The notes beneath the pieces were generated by a model that saw only the letters and a program-made list of their open reading frames with translations, did not search any database and was not told where the DNA came from. A DNA stretch of 64,000 nt from Roseomonas haemaphysalidis (lineage in GTDB: Bacteria > Pseudomonadota > Alphaproteobacteria > Acetobacterales > Acetobacteraceae): NCBI RefSeq assembly GCF_017355405.1, contig NZ_CP061177.1, positions 2,974,501-3,038,500 of the forward strand. The letters are read 5' to 3'. Of this stretch, positions 1 to 6,926 are shown in pieces; the first letter of the stretch is position 1; every line of letters starts with the position of its first letter. Position numbers and translations under genes: made by a program.

Positions 1-135
1 ACCCAGAACCTTGTTCTGCTGCCGCATCTCGGCAGTGCCACCGTGGAAACGCGCGACGCCATGGGCCACCTCGCCCTCGACAATCTGGACGCGGTCCTGC
101 TGCGCGGCGAGTCACCGCCGAACCGGGTCGGCTGA
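1..135 (+). CDS. D-2-hydroxyacid dehydrogenase, C-terminal end (partial)
   Basis: Only the last 44 residues are in the window; the reading frame is open from base 1 and stops at TGA 133-135. The residues LLPHLGSAT followed by ETRDAMGHLALDNL are the typical C-terminal substrate-domain ending of NAD-dependent D-2-hydroxyacid dehydrogenases (glyoxylate, hydroxypyruvate and phosphoglycerate reductase family), where the histidine of PHLGSAT is the acid/base residue. The substrate cannot be told from this fragment. An AT-rich gap follows, so it is probably not co-transcribed with the importer downstream. Confidence 0.8.
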   Translation, partial: TQNLVLLPHLGSATVETRDAMGHLALDNLDAVLLRGESPPNRVG

Positions 136-140
136 CGACC

Positions 141-202
141 GTCCAATAAATTACGATGGCTAACGGCATAAATATTTTACTAGCGACCGATTCTTGTTAA
201 AA
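141..202 (+). promoter_or_regulatory. AT-rich promoter region of the first ABC importer
   Basis: This stretch is much richer in A and T than its surroundings (for example TAAATATTTTAC near 170-181 and TTGTTAAAAC near 195-204), in a window where most sequence is about 70% GC. It lies just upstream of the hairpin and leader ORF and is the only plausible place for the operon promoter. I cannot assign -35 and -10 boxes uniquely. Confidence 0.45.
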
Positions 203-228
203 CTGTCGCCGGACCCGACCGGCGACAG
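203..228 (+). promoter_or_regulatory. Leader hairpin overlapping a ribosome binding site
   Basis: CTGTCGCCGG (203-212) and CCGGCGACAG (219-228) form a perfect 10-bp stem around the loop ACCCGA. The right arm ends in CAG and runs directly into GGAGACC (228-234), the Shine-Dalgarno of the ATG at 238, so the stem can hide part of that site. No U-tract follows, which argues against a simple terminator. It looks like a translational control hairpin for the short ORF that follows. Confidence 0.5.
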
Positions 229-237
229 GAGACCTCG

Positions 238-297
238 ATGCCCGACCCCGACCGCAGCCCCCGGGATACCGCCTGCCACAGGGGCGGCCGGCCGTGA
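238..297 (+). CDS. Possible 19-residue leader peptide
   Basis: An ATG with a strong upstream Shine-Dalgarno (AGGAGACC) opens a 19-codon frame, MPDPDRSPRDTACHRGGRP, ending at TGA 295-297. That stop overlaps the GTG start of the permease (GTGA at 294-297), an arrangement that suits translational coupling. The peptide has no recognisable domain; it contains one cysteine at residue 13, which may or may not matter for a sulfur-type importer. It could also be a spurious frame created by a Shine-Dalgarno-like sequence. Real expression is unproven. Confidence 0.35.
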   Translation: MPDPDRSPRDTACHRGGRP

Positions 298-1121
298 GCG
301 CCACCACCGCCACCCCGGCGGCGCTCGTCGTCCCCGCCCGGGCGGGGCCGCGCCGCTGGTCGCTGGGCCGCGCCCGCCGCTTCGTGGTGCCGCTGCTGCT
401 CGTGCTGGCGTGGCAGGCGGCCGCGCAATCCGGGTTGATCTCCACCCGGCTGCTGGCGCCGCCTTCCGCCATCCTGGCCGCGGCATGGACGCTGACCGCC
501 TCGGGCGAGCTGGGTCACCACCTGCTGGTGTCGCTGCAGCGGGTCGGCATCGGCCTTGCCATCGCCATCGTGCTGGGCACCGGGCTGGGGCTGCTGTCCG
601 GCCTGTCCCGCCGGGGCGAGGACGCGATCGACGCCACCTTGCAGATGCTGCGCGCCCTGCCCTTTCTGGCGCTGGTGCCGCTGCTGATCCTTTGGCTCGG
701 CATCGGCGAGGCCACCAAGATCACCCTGGTGGCGCTCGGCGCGACCTTTCCGATCTACCTGACGCTGTTCGGCGGCATTCGCGGCACCGACCCGAAGCTG
801 CTGGAGGCCGGGCGCGTGCTCGGCCTGTCGTCCGCCGCGCGCATCCGCCATATCGTGCTGCCGTCGGCCTTGCCGCAGGCACTGGTCGGGCTGCGCTACG
901 CCCTGGGCACCGCCTGGCTGTCCCTGGTGGTCGGCGAGCAGATCAACGCCACCGCCGGCATCGGCTTTCTGGTGATGGACGCCCGGGAATTCCTGCGCAC
1001 CGACATCATCGTGGTGGGGCTGATGGTTTACGCCCTGCTCGGCCTCGGCGCGGACCAGCTGGTGCGGGTGCTGGAACGCCACGCCCTGGCCTGGCGCCCC
1101 ACCCTGGTACGGGAGGATTGA
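294..1121 (+). CDS. ABC transporter permease, SsuC/TauC/NitT class
   Basis: This is the 275-residue inner-membrane subunit of an importer for small organic or inorganic anions such as sulfonates, taurine or nitrate. Several hydrophobic segments are visible from about residue 28 onward, and the cytoplasmic EAA loop (LLEAGRVLGLSSAARIRH, about residues 168-185) that contacts the ATPase is intact. The start is GTG at 294, overlapping the stop of the short leader ORF. The ATPase gene begins 2 nt after the stop and the binding protein follows, so 294-2911 is one operon in permease-ATPase-binding protein order. It is closely similar to the permease at 8372-9145. The substrate is not determined. Confidence 0.87.
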   Translation: MSATTATPAALVVPARAGPRRWSLGRARRFVVPLLLVLAWQAAAQSGLISTRLLAPPSAILAAAWTLTASGELGHHLLVSLQRVGIGLAIAIVLGTGLGLLSGLSRRGEDAIDATLQMLRALPFLALVPLLILWLGIGEATKITLVALGATFPIYLTLFGGIRGTDPKLLEAGRVLGLSSAARIRHIVLPSALPQALVGLRYALGTAWLSLVVGEQINATAGIGFLVMDAREFLRTDIIVVGLMVYALLGLGADQLVRVLERHALAWRPTLVRED

Positions 1122-1123
1122 GC

Positions 1124-1873
1124 ATGACCGCCCCCGTCGTTTCCCTGCGCGGCCTCACCCGCCGCTTTCACGGCCCGGACAGGCCGGCGGTGCTGGATGG
1201 CATCGACCTGTCCATCCAGGCCGGTGAGTTCGTGGCGCTGCTCGGCCGCTCCGGCTCCGGCAAGACCACCTTGCTGCGCACCCTGGCAGGGCTCGACCCG
1301 GTTGCGGAAGGACATGCCACCCTGCCGGACCGCCGCGCCGTGGTGTTTCAGGAGCCCCGGCTGCTGCCGTGGAAATCCGTGCAGGACAATGTCGCCCTCG
1401 GCTTGCCGGGCAATGCCGCGCAGAACCGCGCCCGCGCCCTGGCGGCGCTGGCCGAGGTGGAGCTGACCCACCGCGCCGGCGCCTGGCCGCTGACCCTGTC
1501 GGGTGGTGAAGCGCAGCGGGTCGGGCTGGCGCGCGCTCTGGTGCGTGCGCCGGAGCTCTTGTTGCTGGACGAGCCCTTCGCGGCGCTGGACGCGCTCACG
1601 CGGCTGCGCATGCAGTCGCTGGTGGCGCAGCTCGTGCAACTGCACCGGCCGGCCGTGCTGCTGGTGACGCACGACGTGGAGGAGGCGCTGCTCCTGGCCG
1701 ACCGCGTGCTCGTGCTCGCCGGCGGGCATCTGGTGGAGGATATCCCCGTGTCCCTGCCCCGCCCGCGCCGCCGCGCCGAGGCCGGGTTCGACGCATTGCG
1801 GCTCCGCCTGCTGGCCGCACTGGGCGTGGACGAGGATGGCAATGACCGGGCCGCGGCGCGGAACGCCGCCTGA
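1124..1873 (+). CDS. ABC transporter ATP-binding protein, SsuB/TauB class
   Basis: This 249-residue ATPase powers the importer encoded on either side of it. Walker A (GRSGSGKTT) sits at residues 41-49, followed by the Q-loop region (VVFQEPRLLPW), the signature LSGGEAQR, and Walker B LLLLDEPFAALD with the switch histidine in VTHDVEEA. The start is ATG 1124, 2 nt after the permease stop, with GGGAGG upstream; a longer open frame upstream is only read-through in another frame of the permease. The Q-loop LLPW is usual in the nitrate/sulfonate/taurine group. It is the nearest candidate partner for the permease at 8372, which has no ATPase of its own. Confidence 0.9.
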   Translation: MTAPVVSLRGLTRRFHGPDRPAVLDGIDLSIQAGEFVALLGRSGSGKTTLLRTLAGLDPVAEGHATLPDRRAVVFQEPRLLPWKSVQDNVALGLPGNAAQNRARALAALAEVELTHRAGAWPLTLSGGEAQRVGLARALVRAPELLLLDEPFAALDALTRLRMQSLVAQLVQLHRPAVLLVTHDVEEALLLADRVLVLAGGHLVEDIPVSLPRPRRRAEAGFDALRLRLLAALGVDEDGNDRAAARNAA

Positions 1874-1954
1874 TGCGTCCCGCATTGTCATTCCGGGGCC
1901 GATGTCGGCGGCGCTGAGCCGCTCCCAGCCCCACCCCCATCAGGACGATCCTAC

Positions 1955-2911
1955 ATGACGAACACGCCCTTCACGGCACCGCGCCGCCGCGCGCTGCTGG
2001 CCGCCGCCGCCGCCACGCTCGCCTTTCCCGCCATTGCGCGGGCCCAGTCGCTGCCCGTGCTGCGCGTGGGCAACCAGAGGGGTGGCGTCCGCTCCCTCCT
2101 GGAAGCTTCGGGCCAGGACAAGGGCATGCCGTTTCGCATCGAGTGGAGCGAGTTTCCCGCCGCGGCGCCATTGCTGGAAGCGTTGAACGCCGGCGCACTG
2201 GACCTGGGCAGCCAGGGCGAGTTCCCGTTTCTGGCCGTCTACGCCAATGGCGCGCCCATTCGCGCCGTCGGTGCCACCCGCGCCGATCCGCGCAGCCAGG
2301 CGATCCTGGTACGGGGCGACAGCCCGCTGAAGACGGTGGCCGACCTGCGGGGCCGCCGGATCGCCATCAATCGCGGCGGCTGGGGCCATTTCCTGGCCAG
2401 GGCCGCGCTGGCCGAGGCCAAGGTGGATGCCAGCGAGGTGACCCTGGTGCCCCTCGGCCCCGTGGATGCGGCCCTGGCCTTCCGGTCCGGCGCCATCGAC
2501 GCCTGGCCGGTGTGGCAACCCTACGTAGCCATCGAGACCGAAACCTTCGGCGCCCGCGTGCTGCGCGATGGCGCGGGCCTGTGCCCTTCCGTCACGCTAA
2601 CCTCCGCCCATGCCGATGCACTGCAAAGCAAGCGCCCGCTGATCCAGGATTTCCTGCGCCGGCAGCAGGAAGGTTGGGATTGGGCGCGGGGCCACCTGCC
2701 CGCCTTTGCCGCCACCACCGCGGCGCTGACCCGCATCCCCGAGCCGTTGATGCGCATCGCCCAGGCCAGCCAGGACACCCGGAGCGTGGCGCTGGACCAG
2801 GCCCTCATCGCGGAGCTGCAGCAGGCGGCCGATCGCGCCGTGGAATACGGCGTGCTGTCCCGCAAGGTCAGCGTGGCGGCGGCACTGGATACGGAGTTCG
2901 TGTCGGGCTGA
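1955..2911 (+). CDS. ABC transporter substrate-binding protein, SsuA/NMT1 family
   Basis: This 318-residue periplasmic protein would capture the ligand for the importer at 294-1873. The N-terminus (MTNTPFTAPRRRALLAAAAA) has a twin-arginine-like basic patch, a hydrophobic stretch and a cleavage site near ARAQS at about residue 32. The mature part contains the family pattern PLLEALNAGALDLGSQGE and the later AINRGGWGHF loop typical of aliphatic sulfonate binding proteins. An 81-bp gap separates it from the ATPase, and CAGGACG provides the ribosome binding site. Sulfonate is the likeliest ligand class by family, but no monooxygenase gene lies beside it to confirm. Confidence 0.85.
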   Translation: MTNTPFTAPRRRALLAAAAATLAFPAIARAQSLPVLRVGNQRGGVRSLLEASGQDKGMPFRIEWSEFPAAAPLLEALNAGALDLGSQGEFPFLAVYANGAPIRAVGATRADPRSQAILVRGDSPLKTVADLRGRRIAINRGGWGHFLARAALAEAKVDASEVTLVPLGPVDAALAFRSGAIDAWPVWQPYVAIETETFGARVLRDGAGLCPSVTLTSAHADALQSKRPLIQDFLRRQQEGWDWARGHLPAFAATTAALTRIPEPLMRIAQASQDTRSVALDQALIAELQQAADRAVEYGVLSRKVSVAAALDTEFVSG

Positions 2912-2921
2912 GGCGGGTCGG

Positions 2922-3494
2922 TCAGGCGCCAGGCAGCCAGGCGCCGATCAGGCGGTCGGCCGCCTCGGCCACCGCCACGGCGGGCCCGCCGGCGCCGAAC
3001 AACTGCCCCGACACGTAGGCACCCTCGATCAGCAGCAGCAGGCCGTCACCCAGCGCGTCCGGCGCGCCCATCTCGCGCGCCAGGGCGCGCAAGCGGCGGC
3101 GCAGCTCGTTCTTGCTGCTCTCGCTCACCTTTCGCGCCGGGTGGCCCTGCTCGGGGTATTCCACGGCGGCGTTGGTCAGGCCGCAGCCACGGAAACCCGT
3201 CTTGGCCGCGCGTTCCGCCAAAGGCCGCAGGAAGGCCGCGATCTGCGCGCGCGGGGCGCCAGGGTGCGCGGCCGCGGCGGCATCGAACCGCTGCCAGAAC
3301 CGGGCGTCGTAATCGCGCAGGTAGCAGGCGGCGAGCGCGTCCTTGGACGGAAAGGACCGGTAAAGGCTCGGCTTGGTGACGCCGGCCGAGGTGACGATCT
3401 GCTCCACCCCCACGGCACGGATGCCTTCCCGGTAGAACAGCTCGGCGGCGCTGCCGCGGATCCGCGCGGCGGCGGTGGGCTTGGATTCGCTCAT
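2922..3494 (-). CDS. TetR/AcrR family transcriptional regulator
   Basis: This is a 190-residue repressor-type protein. The N-terminal helix-turn-helix covers about residues 8-55, with recognition region VTSAGVTKPSLYRSFPSKDAL, which is characteristic TetR. The C-terminal ligand-binding part contains FRGCGLTNAAVEYP, common in the alphaproteobacterial TetR group that controls small-molecule detoxification or efflux. I chose ATG 3494 because it begins just before the DNA-binding domain; an open frame runs 39 codons further upstream through the operator region. The gene is divergent from the MFS transporter at 3569, and an inverted repeat in the 74-bp gap is probably its binding site, so it likely represses both itself and the transporter. 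Confidence 0.88.
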   Translation of the reverse strand: MSESKPTAAARIRGSAAELFYREGIRAVGVEQIVTSAGVTKPSLYRSFPSKDALAACYLRDYDARFWQRFDAAAAAHPGAPRAQIAAFLRPLAERAAKTGFRGCGLTNAAVEYPEQGHPARKVSESSKNELRRRLRALAREMGAPDALGDGLLLLIEGAYVSGQLFGAGGPAVAVAEAADRLIGAWLPGA

Positions 3495-3521
3495 GCGGCT
3501 GACAGGGCCCTTGACGATGTT

Positions 3522-3565
3522 ACCGCTCGGTACGTAGGCTGCGGAAACGCAACGTACCGATCGGT
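3522..3565. promoter_or_regulatory. TetR operator: 14-bp inverted repeat
   Basis: ACCGCTCGGTACGT (3522-3535) is repeated in inverse as ACGTACCGATCGGT (3552-3565) with a single mismatch and a 16-bp spacer. The inner ACCGATCGGT is itself a perfect 10-bp palindrome and the other copy a near palindrome, so the region may hold two dimer sites. It fills the divergent gap between the TetR gene and the MFS transporter, and the right copy ends 3 bp before the transporter start codon. Confidence 0.7.
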
Positions 3566-3568
3566 CAC

Positions 3569-4834
3569 ATGAACCTAGTCCGTCAGCGGCCTCTTGGCCA
3601 GAAATATGCATTTGTCGTGCTGGCCGTCATCTTTGTGGCGCTGCTGGTATCGGCCGCGCAGCGCTCCACCCCCGGCGTCCTGATCCTGCCGCTGGAACAG
3701 GCCTTCGGCTGGGGGCGCGGCACCACGGCGCTGGCCGCCGGCATCGGCATCTTCCTGTACGGGCTGGTCGGTCCCTTCGCCGCGGCGCTGATGGCGAATT
3801 TCGGCCTGCGCCGCACCGTGCTCGGCGCACTGGTGCTGATGACCGGCGCCACGGCCCTGTCCGCCTTCATGACGCAGCCCTGGCACCTGGTGCTGTGCTG
3901 GGGCGTGATGTCGGGCATCGGCTGCGGCGCGGTCGCCATGGTGCTGGGTGCCACCATCACCAACCGCTGGTTCGTCAGCCACCGCGGGCTGGTCATGGGC
4001 CTGCTGACGGCCAGCACCGCCACCGGCACCTTGTTGTTCCTGCCGGCCCTGGCGGCGATCGCCCAGGCCGGCGGCTGGCGCCCCGTGGTGCTCAGCGTAT
4101 CCGCCGCCACGGCCCTGGTGATCCCGCTGGTCTGGCTGCTGGTGCCGGAAAAGCCGCAATCGGCCGGGCTGGTGCCCTATGGCGCCGGCGCCGACTGGCA
4201 GCCGCCGCCACCGCCGCGCGGCCTGCTGGCCACCACCTTCGGCAGCCTGGGGCGCGCCGCCCGCACGCGGGCCTTCTGGTACCTGTTCGCCACCTTCTTC
4301 GTTTGTGGCTTCACCACCAACGGGCTGGTCGGCACCCACCTGATCGCCTTGTGCGGCGACATGGGCATCCCCGAGGTGCGGGCGGCCGGCCTGCTGGCGG
4401 TGATGGGGGTGTTCGACCTGGTGGGCACCACCCTGTCGGGCTGGCTGACCGACCGCTACGACCCGCGCAAGCTGCTGTTCATCTATTACGCGCTGCGGGG
4501 GCTGTCGCTGATCTACCTGCCGTATTCCGATTTCTCTTTCTACGGCCTCAGCCTTTTCGCCGTGTTCTATGGCCTGGACTGGATCGCCACCGTGCCCCCC
4601 ACCCTGCGGCTGGCCACAGAGGCCTTCGGCGAGCGCGACGCGCCGGTGGTCTTCGGCTGGATCGCCGCCGGGCACCAGATCGGCGCCGCCAGCGCCGCCT
4701 TCCTGGGCGGGGTGATGCGTGACAGCCAGGGCGACTACCTGGGCATGTTCCTGCTGGCCGGCGTCACGGGGCTGGCGGCGGCCGGCATCTCGCTCGCCAT
4801 CAAGCGCGGCCCGGCCGCCGCCGCCAGCGCCTGA
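3569..4834 (+). CDS. MFS transporter, 12 transmembrane helices
   Basis: This is a 421-residue major facilitator superfamily protein of the inner membrane. About twelve hydrophobic segments are visible, with a central cytoplasmic loop (about residues 200-230) rich in proline, and the motif-A-like sequence DRYDPRKLLF after helix 8. The pattern resembles monocarboxylate/oxalate-type carriers (OxlT-like), but the substrate cannot be fixed. The start at ATG 3569 has no clear Shine-Dalgarno and lies against the TetR operator, so the mRNA may be leaderless or the true start slightly downstream. Control by the divergent TetR protein is inferred from the shared operator. Confidence 0.85.
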   Translation: MNLVRQRPLGQKYAFVVLAVIFVALLVSAAQRSTPGVLILPLEQAFGWGRGTTALAAGIGIFLYGLVGPFAAALMANFGLRRTVLGALVLMTGATALSAFMTQPWHLVLCWGVMSGIGCGAVAMVLGATITNRWFVSHRGLVMGLLTASTATGTLLFLPALAAIAQAGGWRPVVLSVSAATALVIPLVWLLVPEKPQSAGLVPYGAGADWQPPPPPRGLLATTFGSLGRAARTRAFWYLFATFFVCGFTTNGLVGTHLIALCGDMGIPEVRAAGLLAVMGVFDLVGTTLSGWLTDRYDPRKLLFIYYALRGLSLIYLPYSDFSFYGLSLFAVFYGLDWIATVPPTLRLATEAFGERDAPVVFGWIAAGHQIGAASAAFLGGVMRDSQGDYLGMFLLAGVTGLAAAGISLAIKRGPAAAASA

Positions 4835-4889
4835 CTGGACAGCACCGGGCGGCGCCCCGCACCATGCCGTGCCCCACAGGACCCGCCCG

Positions 4890-5528
4890 ATGCTGTTCGA
4901 CTTCACCACCCTGCCCACCAAGGACCGCTACAAGCTGATCACCGCGACGGTGGTGCCACGGCCGATCGCCTGGGTGGTCACGCAGGATGCGGCCGGCGTG
5001 CTGAACGCCGCTCCCTTTTCCTTTTTCAATGCCGTGTCCAGCGACCCGCCGATCCTGGCGCTGAGCATCGGCGGGGCCACCGGCGCGGAGCTGAACAAGG
5101 ACACGCTGGCCAACATTCAGGCCACCGGCCAGTTCACCCTGTGCCTGGTGCCGGAAGACGCGCTGGACGCCATGAACGTCACCGCCATCAACCTGCCGCC
5201 GGAGGTGGACGAGCTGGCCGAGGCCGGGCTGGATACCCTGCCTTCCAGCAAGGTCGCCCCGCCGCGCATCGCGCGCAGCCCCGTGGCCTTCGAATGCGAA
5301 ACCCACCAGCTCATCCCGCTGGGCGGCAACACCCTGGTGCTGGGCCGTATCCTGGCGCTGCACGTGCGCGACGACTGCGTGCTGGACGCCGCGCGCCACC
5401 ATGTCGACACGCCCCGCCTGGGGCTGGTGGGCCGCATGCATGGCGGCGGCTGGTACCTGCGCACCACGGACCGCGTGGAGGTGCCGCGCATCCCGCTGCC
5501 GGACTGGTTGGCCCGCAAGCAGCTCTGA
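4890..5528 (+). CDS. Flavin reductase family protein (FMN-binding split barrel)
   Basis: This 212-residue protein belongs to the flavin reductase-like/split-barrel family that binds FMN and often supplies reduced flavin to monooxygenases. The N-terminal VVPRPIAWVVTQDAAG and the following NAAPFSFFNAVSSDPP are the FMN-phosphate-binding pattern of this group. I start it at ATG 4890 (MLFDFTTL), since the open frame further upstream overlaps the MFS gene. It is 55 bp downstream of the MFS gene and could be co-transcribed. A paralogue of similar length is at 41180-41803. No partner monooxygenase is adjacent, so the reaction in the cell is unknown. Confidence 0.82.
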   Translation: MLFDFTTLPTKDRYKLITATVVPRPIAWVVTQDAAGVLNAAPFSFFNAVSSDPPILALSIGGATGAELNKDTLANIQATGQFTLCLVPEDALDAMNVTAINLPPEVDELAEAGLDTLPSSKVAPPRIARSPVAFECETHQLIPLGGNTLVLGRILALHVRDDCVLDAARHHVDTPRLGLVGRMHGGGWYLRTTDRVEVPRIPLPDWLARKQL

Positions 5529-5536
5529 AACGACGA

Positions 5537-5569
5537 AAGGCCGGGGAAACGAGGTTCCCCGGCCTTCCG
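5537..5569. terminator. Bidirectional rho-independent terminator
   Basis: AAGGCCGGGGAA (5537-5548) and TTCCCCGGCCTT (5555-5566) form a perfect 12-bp stem with a 6-nt loop. It lies between the convergent flavin reductase and glycosyltransferase genes, so it can stop transcripts from both sides. The terminal A/T pairs give a short U run in either direction. Confidence 0.85.
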
Positions 5570-5588
5570 ATTTGGCGATGCGGCAGCC

Positions 5589-6650
5589 TTAGTCGCCGGC
5601 GACGGCGCGCAGGCGCGGCGCGTTCGCGGCGTCGATCAGCTCCTGGTACAGGTCCAGGTAGTCCTGCGCCATGCGGCGGGCGGTGAAGCGCTGGTCGAAC
5701 CGCTTGCGCACGGCGGCGCGGTCCAGCTGCGGCAGCCGGCCGATGGCGGCCAGCGCCTCCTCCTCCGTCTCGACGACGAAGCCGGTCAGCCCGTCCTCCA
5801 TCACCTCGGGCACCGAGCCATGGCGGAAGGCGATCACCGGGGTGCCGCAAGCCATGCTCTCGATCATCACCAGGCCGAACGGCTCCGGCCAGCGGATCGG
5901 GAACAGCAGCGCGTGGGCGCCGGACAGGAACTCGGGCTTCTGGTCGTCGTTGATCTCGCCGATGAACTCGACATCGCCGATGCTCAGCAGCGGCTTGATC
6001 TCGTTTTCCCAGTAGTCCTTGTCCGCGTTGTCGACCTTGGCGGCGACCTTCAGCTTCATGCCGGCGGCGGCCGCGATGCGGATCGCGCGGTCCAGGCCCT
6101 TTTCCGGCGAAACACGGCCCAGGAACGCCAGATACTCCTGCTTCACGTCCAACGGCCGGAGGCGCTCGGCCGGCATGCCGTGCAGCACGGTGCGCGCCCA
6201 GTGCAGCTGCGGGATCGGGCCGCGCTGGTGGTCGGAGATGGAGACAAAGGGCGTGTGCTTGTAGGTGCCGTAGATCTCGCCGAACTCGGGCAGGTCCAGG
6301 CGGCCGTGCAGCGTGGTCAGGAACGGCGTGCGCTGGCGCGTCAGCAGCCCCAGCGGGAAGTAGTCGATGTGCGAATGGATGACGTCGAACTCGTCGGCGC
6401 GGCGGCCCACGGTTTCCACCATCTTCATGTAATGCGCCACCCAGTCCTTCACCGTCGGGTCCAGGCGCAGCGCCTCGGGGCGCATGGCGGCCAGCTTGGC
6501 GCTGGTCACGGAATCACCGCTGGCGAACAGCGTGACGTCGTGACCCATCGCGACCAGCTCCTCGGTCAGCGAATGCACCACCCGCTCCGTCCCGCCGTAA
6601 AGCTTGGGCGGGACTGCCTCGAACAGCGGGGCGATTTGCGCGATACGCAT
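5589..6650 (-). CDS. Glycosyltransferase family 4 protein
   Basis: This 353-residue GT-B fold enzyme transfers a sugar from a nucleotide-sugar donor. The N-terminal acceptor domain begins MRIAQIAPLFEAVPPKLYGG, with the GGTERVVHSL loop near the donor cleft. The C-terminal donor domain has VSPEKGLDRAI and the E-x7-E region GPFGLVMIESMACGTPVIA-like pattern (seen as EPFGLVMIESMACGTP). ATG 6650 is preferred over an upstream frame because it starts the first beta strand. The gene is divergent from otsA. Close relatives are often annotated only as GT4; the acceptor is unknown. Confidence 0.87.
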   Translation of the reverse strand: MRIAQIAPLFEAVPPKLYGGTERVVHSLTEELVAMGHDVTLFASGDSVTSAKLAAMRPEALRLDPTVKDWVAHYMKMVETVGRRADEFDVIHSHIDYFPLGLLTRQRTPFLTTLHGRLDLPEFGEIYGTYKHTPFVSISDHQRGPIPQLHWARTVLHGMPAERLRPLDVKQEYLAFLGRVSPEKGLDRAIRIAAAAGMKLKVAAKVDNADKDYWENEIKPLLSIGDVEFIGEINDDQKPEFLSGAHALLFPIRWPEPFGLVMIESMACGTPVIAFRHGSVPEVMEDGLTGFVVETEEEALAAIGRLPQLDRAAVRKRFDQRFTARRMAQDYLDLYQELIDAANAPRLRAVAGD

Positions 6651-6926
6651 GAAGCGTTCCCTCAGGACTGTACCTGCAACCACAGGTACGAAGATGGACT
6701 TGAGCAATACTGAAAAATTGGCGAGCGTGACTGGTTGTCGGCCAGCGTTACACCCTCACCCAGCTAAAGTACTAGCGTTTGATTATGGCGAAATATGGGC
6801 TCGTTGCATTGCGGCGCAGACATGCCGGGTTCACCGCCGCGCCACGGATTCGGCCGCCACCCGGCGCAATTCTGCCTGAATCGCGCCCTCCCATGCGGCT
6901 CGCAACCTGTGCCAGGGCGAAGCCAG
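6651..6926. promoter_or_regulatory. Divergent promoter region between GT4 gene and otsA
   Basis: This 276-bp gap holds the promoters of both divergent genes. GTACCTG (6670-6676) and CAGGTAC (6683-6689) form a perfect 7-bp inverted repeat 20-40 bp upstream of the glycosyltransferase start, a possible operator. The middle part (about 6700-6790) is relatively AT-rich (CTGAAAAATTGG, AGTACTAGCGTTTGATTATG). I see no gene in it. Confidence 0.5.
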
